From Dongshaea marina (GTDB lineage Bacteria > Pseudomonadota > Gammaproteobacteria > Enterobacterales > Aeromonadaceae), in assembly GCF_003072645.1 (NCBI RefSeq), contig NZ_CP028897.1, forward strand, positions 4,751,501-4,815,500: a stretch of 64,000 bases of DNA. The letters run 5' to 3'. The translations under genes and the position numbers were made by a program. How positions within the stretch are numbered: position 1 is the first letter of the stretch; each line of letters begins with the position of its first letter. Of this stretch, positions 58,307-64,000 are shown in pieces. Under the pieces are notes generated by a model, which did no database searches, had not been told where the DNA came from, and was given only the letters and a program-made list of their open reading frames with translations.

Positions 58307-59578
58307 TCAACCTTTATTACGATTTACAGCCCTGCGAGATACCGCTGAACGCTGCTGATGTCGGCGCTCACGCTGCATATGGGTTCTGCGTGGTGGCGTC
58401 ACATCATCCAGCAAAGCATCCTTATCATATTTGCTGACCGGTACCGGGTGATTGATGTAAGTTTCAATCGCAGGCAGGTTAAACACATACTGCTCACACG
58501 CCAGGCTGATCGCATGACCACTGGCTCCGGCACGTCCGGTACGACCGATTCGGTGCACGTAATCTTCTGCATCATCCGGAAGATCAAAGTTAAATACGTG
58601 GGTCACATCGGGAATGTGCAGGCCACGGGCGGCAACATCGGTCGCAACCAGAATATCCAGTTCCCCTGCGGTAAACTGCTCAAGGATCTTCAGACGCTTT
58701 TTCTGTGGAACATCGCCGGTCAGGAGTCCAACCCTGTGCTTATCAGCCTTAAGCCAGGAATAGACCTTTTCACAGCAGTGTTTGGTATTGGCAAACACGA
58801 TCGCCTTATCCGGCCACTCCTCCTCCATCAGGGTCAGAAGCAGCAGCATCTTGTCCTGATTCGATGGGTAGAATAGCTCTTCTTTGATATGCTTGGCAGT
58901 CATCTGCTCAGGGGCAACCTGCAGATGAGTTGGGCTGTTCATATGCTCGTAGGCAAGCTCCTGCACCTTATGAGAGAAGGTTGCCGAGAACAACATGTTT
59001 AGACGGTGATCCGGAGATGGCATCCGGCGCAGCAGGAATCGGACATCCTTGATGAAACCCAGATCAAACATGCGATCGGCTTCATCCAGAACCACAACCT
59101 GAACCTGGGACAGGCTGATTACCTTCTGCTTGAAATAATCTATGGTGCGCCCCGTAGTACCAATCAGGATGTCGACACCCTGCTCGATACGCTTGATCTG
59201 CTTTTCGTAGCTTTCTCCACCGTAAGCCAGGGCAGTCTTGAATCCTGTCTCCTTGGACATGGACTGGGCATCCTGATGAATCTGGATCGCTAATTCCCGG
59301 GTTGGCGCCAGAATGACTGCCCGCGGAGACTTAGGATCGCGCTCTTCGGTCAGGGGGTGGGTCATCAGGTAGTTGAAAGTTGCGGCCAAAAATGCGATCG
59401 TTTTACCAGTGCCTGTCTGGGCTTGGCCTGCGATATCCTTTCCCTCGACCAGCAATGGGAGTGTCATCGCCTGAATTGGCGTGCAATTATGAAACCCCTT
59501 TGCCTCCAGAGCCGTTACAATCTCTGGCTCGAGGCCCATTTGGTCGAATTTTTCTTCGGTTAGATGTGTCTTTTTCAT
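58307..59578 (-). CDS. rhlB: ATP-dependent RNA helicase RhlB
   Basis: 423 residues from ATG 59578. DEAD-box motifs: Q motif [54 protein letters not shown] (DEAD), FSATF (SAT), and [10 protein letters not shown]. An Arg-rich tail ends the protein. RhlB is the degradosome helicase bound to RNase E. Divergent from trxA-rho, as in E. coli. Confidence 0.95.
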   Translation of the reverse strand: MKKTHLTEEKFDQMGLEPEIVTALEAKGFHNCTPIQAMTLPLLVEGKDIAGQAQTGTGKTIAFLAATFNYLMTHPLTEERDPKSPRAVILAPTRELAIQIHQDAQSMSKETGFKTALAYGGESYEKQIKRIEQGVDILIGTTGRTIDYFKQKVISLSQVQVVVLDEADRMFDLGFIKDVRFLLRRMPSPDHRLNMLFSATFSHKVQELAYEHMNSPTHLQVAPEQMTAKHIKEELFYPSNQDKMLLLLTLMEEEWPDKAIVFANTKHCCEKVYSWLKADKHRVGLLTGDVPQKKRLKILEQFTAGELDILVATDVAARGLHIPDVTHVFNFDLPDDAEDYVHRIGRTGRAGASGHAISLACEQYVFNLPAIETYINHPVPVSKYDKDALLDDVTPPRRTHMQRERRHQQRSAVSRRAVNRNKG

Positions 59579-59692
59579 GGTCAAAGCATATCAGGTTAAG
59601 CTTGCAATAAGAAACAGGATCATTTGAAATATGGCCATTATTGTCTTTGCTGAGCAACTTCGGCAAGGAAGGCTTACGAATTGGAGTTAATG

Positions 59693-60019
59693 ATGAGTGA
59701 CAAGATTGTCCATCTATCAGACAGCAGCTTTGAGGCTGACGTGATCAAGGCAGATTGCCCCATCTTGGTTGACTTCTGGGCCGAATGGTGTGGTCCATGC
59801 AAGATGATCGCACCGATCTTGGACGAGATCGCTGAAGAGTATGATGGCAAGTTGAAGATCGGTAAATTGAACATCGACGAGAACCCGGAAACCCCGCCTA
59901 AGTTCGGGATCCGCGGAATTCCAACACTGTTGCTGTTCAAAAACGGGGAAATTGCCGACACCAAGGTTGGTGCATTAACGAAATCACAGCTGTCCGAGTT
60001 CCTGGACAAGAATCTGTAA
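59693..60019 (+). CDS. trxA: Thioredoxin 1
   Basis: 108 residues. Active site WCGPCK (in [15 protein letters not shown]), cis-Pro in [18 protein letters not shown] precedes the ATG at 59693. The main cytosolic disulfide reductase. It precedes rho with a 203-base leader. Confidence 0.97.
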   Translation: MSDKIVHLSDSSFEADVIKADCPILVDFWAEWCGPCKMIAPILDEIAEEYDGKLKIGKLNIDENPETPPKFGIRGIPTLLLFKNGEIADTKVGALTKSQLSEFLDKNL

Positions 60020-60222
60020 GTGAAAATCGGGTCCGAAGCACATTTTTCAGTAGAGTGACTTCGGGCTTTGCATCTTTTGTAGACGGACTCGCGGTTTAGT
60101 GATAGCCTTCCGGCTGTACAGAGTTCGAACCGAATGTGCCTATCATCCAAGCGGCACCCGGATATCGGTACCATTCCAACTAATCCTTAAGAATTCCAGA
60201 AGAACTTTAAGAACCCACCACT

Positions 60223-61488
60223 ATGAACCTCACACAACTTAAGAACACTCCAGTGTCAGAGCTGATCAAGCTCGGCGAAACCATGGGACTGGAGAATCTG
60301 GCTCGGGCACGCAAACAGGACATCATCTTTTCCATCCTCAAGGCTCATGCCAAAAGTGGTGAAGACATCTTTGGTAACGGCGTTCTCGAAATTCTGCAAG
60401 ACGGCTTCGGCTTTCTGCGTAGTGCCGATAGCTCCTACCTGGCCGGTCCGGATGACATCTATGTCTCTCCGAGCCAGATCCGTCGCTTCAACCTGCGCAC
60501 CGGTGACACCATTGCCGGCAAAATTCGTCCGCCGAAAGAGGGCGAGCGCTACTTCGCACTGCTGAAGATCAGCGAAGTTAACTACGACAAACCGGAAAAC
60601 TCCCGTAACAAGATCCTGTTTGAAAACCTCACTCCGCTGCACGCCAATGATCGCCTGCGGATGGAGCGTGGTAACGGCAGCACTGAAGATATCACCGCCC
60701 GGGTCCTGGATCTCTCCTCACCGATCGGTAAGGGACAACGTGGCCTGATCGTCGCACCGCCTAAGGCCGGTAAGACCATGTTGCTGCAGAACATTGCCCA
60801 GAGCATCGCCTATAACCATCCTGACTGTGAACTGATGGTTCTGCTGATCGACGAGCGTCCGGAAGAAGTCACCGAGATGCAACGTCTGGTTAAGGGTGAA
60901 GTGGTTGCCTCGACCTTTGATGAGCCGGCATCCCGTCACGTCCAGGTTGCTGAGATGGTGATCGAAAAGGCCAAGCGCCTGGTCGAGCACAAGAAAGATG
61001 TAGTGATCCTGCTGGACTCCATCACCCGCCTGGCGCGCGCCTACAACACGGTTGTACCTTCTTCAGGTAAGGTCCTGACCGGTGGTGTGGATGCCAACGC
61101 CCTGCACCGTCCCAAGCGCTTCTTCGGTGCAGCACGTAACGTTGAAGAGGGCGGCAGCCTGACCATCATTGCGACCGCTCTGATAGATACCGGCTCCAAG
61201 ATGGATGAAGTGATCTACGAAGAGTTCAAGGGCACGGGTAATATGGAGCTGCACCTGTCGCGCAAGATCGCCGAGAAACGCGTTTATCCTGCGATCGATA
61301 TCACTCGCTCCGGTACTCGCCGTGAAGAGCTGCTCACCACTCCGGACGAGCTGCAGAAGATGTGGATCCTGCGTAAGATTGTTCACCCCATGGGTGAAAT
61401 CGACGCAATGGAGTTCCTCATCGACAAGCTGGCGATGACCAAGACCAATGACGAGTTCTTCGTGGCGATGAAGCGTCAGCAGAAGTAA
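60223..61488 (+). CDS. rho: Transcription termination factor Rho
   Basis: 421 residues (E. coli 419). N-terminal [16 protein letters not shown]-binding OSB fold [43 protein letters not shown], Walker [16 protein letters not shown], Walker [19 protein letters not shown]-loop TGGVDANAL, and a C-terminal [15 protein letters not shown]. The long leader after trxA agrees with the known autoregulated rho leader. Codons are biased to the preferred set, as in highly expressed genes. Confidence 0.98.
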   Translation: MNLTQLKNTPVSELIKLGETMGLENLARARKQDIIFSILKAHAKSGEDIFGNGVLEILQDGFGFLRSADSSYLAGPDDIYVSPSQIRRFNLRTGDTIAGKIRPPKEGERYFALLKISEVNYDKPENSRNKILFENLTPLHANDRLRMERGNGSTEDITARVLDLSSPIGKGQRGLIVAPPKAGKTMLLQNIAQSIAYNHPDCELMVLLIDERPEEVTEMQRLVKGEVVASTFDEPASRHVQVAEMVIEKAKRLVEHKKDVVILLDSITRLARAYNTVVPSSGKVLTGGVDANALHRPKRFFGAARNVEEGGSLTIIATALIDTGSKMDEVIYEEFKGTGNMELHLSRKIAEKRVYPAIDITRSGTRREELLTTPDELQKMWILRKIVHPMGEIDAMEFLIDKLAMTKTNDEFFVAMKRQQK

Positions 61489-61498
61489 CATCTCTACC

Positions 61499-61520
61499 GG
61501 GAGAGAGCTTACTCTCTCCC
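61499..61520. terminator. Hairpin after rho
   Basis: GGGAGAGAG-CTTA-CTCTCTCCC, a 9-bp perfect stem ten bases after the rho stop, with a weak T-rich tail (CTTGAT). May partly separate rho from ubiK. Confidence 0.5.
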
Positions 61521-61538
61521 CTTGATAAAGGCCAAGTG

Positions 61539-61796
61539 ATGAATCCAAAGAAGCTGGAAGATATCGCAAAGCAGATCCATGAATCCCTGCCTCCCGGCAT
61601 TAAGAACGTGGGAGAAGAGGTCGAGAAAAAGATCAAGGGGATCCTCCAGGCTCAACTGGGGAAACTGGATCTGGTCACCCGGGATGAGTTTGAAGTTCAG
61701 ACCCGGGTTCTGCTGCGCACCCGAGAAAAGCTGATCGAGATGGAAAGCCGAATCGAGCAGCTGGAGCAAAAGCTGGAACAACAAGAGCGCGATTAA
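61539..61796 (+). CDS. ubiK: Ubiquinone biosynthesis accessory factor UbiK (YqiC, BMFP)
   Basis: 85 residues. [22 protein letters not shown] is the amphipathic N-terminal helix; the C-terminus is a trimeric coiled coil ([19 protein letters not shown]). It binds UbiJ and lipids in late ubiquinone synthesis. Start chosen at ATG 61539 with AAAGG upstream; a GTG just before overlaps. Confidence 0.92.
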   Translation: MNPKKLEDIAKQIHESLPPGIKNVGEEVEKKIKGILQAQLGKLDLVTRDEFEVQTRVLLRTREKLIEMESRIEQLEQKLEQQERD

Positions 61797-61806
61797 GCGC
61801 TTTTTT
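61786..61806 (+). terminator. Intrinsic terminator of ubiK
   Basis: AGCGC-GATTAA-GCGCT followed by a run of T; the stem overlaps the final codons of ubiK. Confidence 0.75.
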
Positions 61807-61813
61807 GTTCCTT

Positions 61814-62359
61814 CTATCCCTCGCCCCTAATAAAATCTCTTATAGAAGCACAGCAAGCATGCCAGCGCGGTTGCTGTTGTGGATTCCCAATAGCCACATG
61901 CTCCGGCTCCACCTGAAGCCCGCCTATAAACTCCCGTGCCACAGCTCGAGGATTGTTACTAGCAAGCGCATGTCGCACAGTACGTTGTGCTTCCCAACCA
62001 CCAGGTTCCTGGCTCGCACTCATGATTGAATCCACTGCGCAAGCAGCCTGCAGAGGCAAACGGTGATTGCGAACTAAAGCCGCGAGCTCTGGTTGAATCC
62101 TTCCACATATATCCCTTATCTTAATACCATCAAGACTTAATTGAATAGCATGATGTGTAACTTTACTAACGGCGGCATGCTGGTCCGCTTCAGCTTTCGT
62201 TTGAAACGTCATTATCTCTGCGTGAGCGCGAGCTAGCTGATTGACTGGGCAAACCTGGCGACCCTCAATATTTACACCTGTATTAGACCTTGGCTCTGGA
62301 TATTCAAGGCCATGGGCTGCAACATGAGTAGGTGAATTAGATTGGCTAACAAAACTCAT
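61814..62359 (-). CDS. Protein of unknown function
   Basis: 181 residues from ATG 62359, with GGAGG six bases upstream. No signal peptide or membrane helix. The start is polar (MSFVSQSNSPTHVAAHG); the middle is helical (KAEADQHAAVSKVTHHAIQLSLDGIKIRDICG); several Cys and His residues are present. I recognise no family. It converges on ubiK and has an AT-rich upstream region, different from its neighbours, which hints at acquisition. Confidence 0.55.
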   Translation of the reverse strand: MSFVSQSNSPTHVAAHGLEYPEPRSNTGVNIEGRQVCPVNQLARAHAEIMTFQTKAEADQHAAVSKVTHHAIQLSLDGIKIRDICGRIQPELAALVRNHRLPLQAACAVDSIMSASQEPGGWEAQRTVRHALASNNPRAVAREFIGGLQVEPEHVAIGNPQQQPRWHACCASIRDFIRGEG

Positions 62360-62510
62360 ATTTCCCTCCAAGTATTTATTTCACCACCTGTATACTCCCT
62401 CGCAATAGCCTTCAATTCTTTTGTTTTTTACCTCTCAGGAGTTTTTCAGGTGTTCACCTTAGGACTCATTGCAGCTCTATTAACGCTTAAATTTGAACCG
62501 ATCCAGAGGG

Positions 62511-63206
62511 TTACTCCTCAGAAAAGCCAAGAAACTGCAGCAGTTTCTGAAGATCGGCGACCTCCAACCCCTGTTTACCCTTGATCGCGATCCCCTTCTC
62601 GATCAGCTCTTTCACCGCTCTGCGGTATACCCGATCTGTGGTCCCAAAGCGCTCGGCCTCAATATCAGTGCGGTTAAAGCCGCCCAGTAGCTGCTGTTTC
62701 TGATGCTTTAATAGCAGCTCATGAGCAATGTTATAACTGATCGGATGCAACACCCTTTGGGTATACAGCCCCAGGGCATGTTGAAAGTCATAGGTGATGG
62801 CACTGGCAAAAAACAGGGTCAGCTCAGGCTCCTGTAATAATCTTTGCTGCAGTTTTTGAGGACAGATCTGTTGCACCTTAAACTCTTCGAGTGCGACCAC
62901 ACTCCACTGGCAGGGAGTCTGATTGAAAAACTCCATTTCACCAAACAGGTGGTAATAGCAGTCTGTTTCTCCAAGCTGGAAACGGCGGCCATTAGTCGCC
63001 GAGATATGCATGGATACCCGCCCCAGTGGCACCAGATAAAGATAGCTAAGGGGATCGCCTTCTCGCAACAGGTATTGGCCACTGATGAGTGGTCGCTCGT
63101 GAAGGGTGCAATCATTGAGGGCGCCTTCCAGCCGCTGCTGGTTACGCTCCAGCTCTGGGGTAAAACGCCCTCCCGGGTAGGGTTTCAGTTGCATAGGGTT
63201 TCTCAA
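62511..63206 (-). CDS. Crp/Fnr-family regulator (YeiL-like)
   Basis: 231 residues. cNMP-binding-type beta barrel with YLLREGDPLSYLYLVPLGRVSMHI and FGEMEFFNQTPCQWSVVALEE, then the winged helix AERFGTTDRVYRRAVKELIEKGIAIK. The overall plan is like E. coli YeiL, a nucleoside-metabolism regulator. The neighbouring nucleoside phosphorylase gene supports such a role (inference). Confidence 0.78.
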   Translation of the reverse strand: MRNPMQLKPYPGGRFTPELERNQQRLEGALNDCTLHERPLISGQYLLREGDPLSYLYLVPLGRVSMHISATNGRRFQLGETDCYYHLFGEMEFFNQTPCQWSVVALEEFKVQQICPQKLQQRLLQEPELTLFFASAITYDFQHALGLYTQRVLHPISYNIAHELLLKHQKQQLLGGFNRTDIEAERFGTTDRVYRRAVKELIEKGIAIKGKQGLEVADLQKLLQFLGFSEE

Positions 63207-63315
63207 GGCTGCTGTCAGCCCGAGAATACCCTATCTGGTTGGAGTCACCAAACCAGAGCATTTTCTCCATACATGGAGTCAATGCTGTAATGAGCCGGAT
63301 AAATCTGAAAGGGCT

Positions 63316-64000
63316 CTAACTGATCAATGCACTCAGGGCAGCTTGTGCCGCCTTTAATTCGGCGTTCAGTAAGATCTGCTCGCTATTTGCATATTGAGAG
63401 ATCCCCTGCTGAAGATCTCCCTGATAGCAGACCACATTATTCAGCACTGATCCGGTTAATAGTCCTCGTAGTCGTCCAACTGTAAGCAGGGCGGAGGTCT
63501 CCATATCTGCCCCTAAGACACCTTTTTGATGCCAATAGGCACAGATCTCATCCTCCCGATCCGTATAGAAGGAGTCATGGGAACGAACCAGCCCTGAGTG
63601 GAAAGGGTGGCCCATTGTACGAAGCTCGTCCGCCATTACCGAGGTTAGCCTGAAATCAGACAGAGCCGGGTACTCGGGTTCAACATAGGCTCGTGACCCA
63701 CCTTCACAGCGAACCGCTCCCTCGACCAGGATCAGATCGCCCAGTGCGATCTCAGGCTGTAAAGCACCGGCAGAGCCCACCCGGATGATCCGCTCGGCAC
63801 CACACAACTTGAGCTCTTCTATACCAATAATGGTTGAGGGCGCCCCCATGCCTGTACTACATAAGGTCACGGCCTTATCCCGGTAATAGCCGTTGCATAC
63901 CCTATATTCCCGATTCTCACTGACTATCTCTGACCTATCCAGTAACCGGGCGATACGATCGACTCGGGCCGCCTCTCCGCAAATCAGAACAGCAGGTGCA
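63316..64000 (-). CDS. Nucleoside phosphorylase (5' end beyond window)
   Basis: The frame is open to the window edge; 228 codons visible. It reads APAVLICGEAARVDRIARLLD at the edge, CSTGMGAPSTIIGIEEL, RVGSAGALQPEIALGDLI, and GADMETSALLTVGRLRG with the ribose-binding Met-Glu. This is the PNP_UDP family (uridine or purine phosphorylase), which splits nucleosides with phosphate. Base specificity cannot be settled from the visible part. Confidence 0.85.
   Translation of the reverse strand, partial: APAVLICGEAARVDRIARLLDRSEIVSENREYRVCNGYYRDKAVTLCSTGMGAPSTIIGIEELKLCGAERIIRVGSAGALQPEIALGDLILVEGAVRCEGGSRAYVEPEYPALSDFRLTSVMADELRTMGHPFHSGLVRSHDSFYTDREDEICAYWHQKGVLGADMETSALLTVGRLRGLLTGSVLNNVVCYQGDLQQGISQYANSEQILLNAELKAAQAALSALIS

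Noticed and set aside
60020-60222. A separate small gene in the trxA-rho leader
   Set aside because: No frame has a ribosome site and a protein-like sequence. A long rho leader is expected for autoregulation.
62342-62584. An 80-codon plus-strand frame with hydrophobic stretches between the unknown gene and the Crp-like gene
   Set aside because: It overlaps both the start of the minus-strand 181-residue gene and the end of the Crp-like gene. It has no ribosome site and its hydrophobic part is an effect of AT-rich promoter DNA.

Overview
The window looks like a chromosomal stretch of a gammaproteobacterium from the Aeromonadales/Alteromonadales/Vibrionales side of the class. This rests on conserved blocks that I recognise by product: cyaY / lptM-lysA-dapF-DUF484-xerC-yigB-uvrD (32.7-39.9 kb), gppA-rhlB / trxA-rho (56.8-61.5 kb), tatD-hemB, a DUF3624 protein, and MetJ-type boxes in front of metH and metF. 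No species can be assigned from the sequence alone.

Layout. 0-9.5 kb is a methionine/aspartate-family region: the 3' end of a probable homoserine acyltransferase gene, an ACT-less homoserine dehydrogenase, an aspartokinase, metH and metF, with two periplasmic family-3 solute-binding proteins between metH and metF. 9.7-19.3 kb is mixed housekeeping and metabolism (DUF3624, a periplasmic rhodanese, a TVP38-type membrane protein, an AhpD-like protein, aroE, an amino-acid permease, a TrpR/YerC-like regulator, a response regulator, a hydrolase, a metallophosphoesterase). 19.3-25.4 kb is accessory: a truncated SDR, an MFS pump, an NTF2-like protein, an AraC/GyrI-like regulator, then four co-oriented small enzymes that act on nucleotides or RNA (GrpB-like, Nudix, ASCH, 2H phosphoesterase).

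25.8-31.7 kb is an AT-rich defence-type island. An 852-residue coiled-coil AAA+ ATPase of McrB/MoxR character is followed 16 nt later by a McrC-like DUF2357/PD-(D/E)XK nuclease gene. The nuclease gene is split near its 3' end by a complete 1526-bp IS50 (Tn5-family) element flanked by a perfect 9-bp target duplication. Removing the element and one duplication restores a 584-residue reading frame. After the island comes a dense array of short hairpins, a related copy of which lies at 18.0-18.2 kb.

40-50 kb carries accessory metabolism, including a small regulon (alpha/beta hydrolase, Rrf2 regulator, SDR) in which each gene has the same 19-bp palindromic operator upstream, an Lrp/EamA pair, and a MITE-like element next to a perfect 24-bp palindrome. 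50-64 kb holds a second EamA transporter, a degenerate GGDEF protein, tatD-hemB, an orphan Hcp, gppA-rhlB/trxA-rho, ubiK, an unknown protein and a Crp-like regulator beside a nucleoside phosphorylase that runs off the window.

A striking global feature: ten genes are broken by eleven single-base frameshifts (metH has two). Every one is repaired by adding one G or C to a G/C run. That uniformity points to homopolymer under-calling in the assembly rather than gene decay, so these genes are annotated here as probably intact in the organism.
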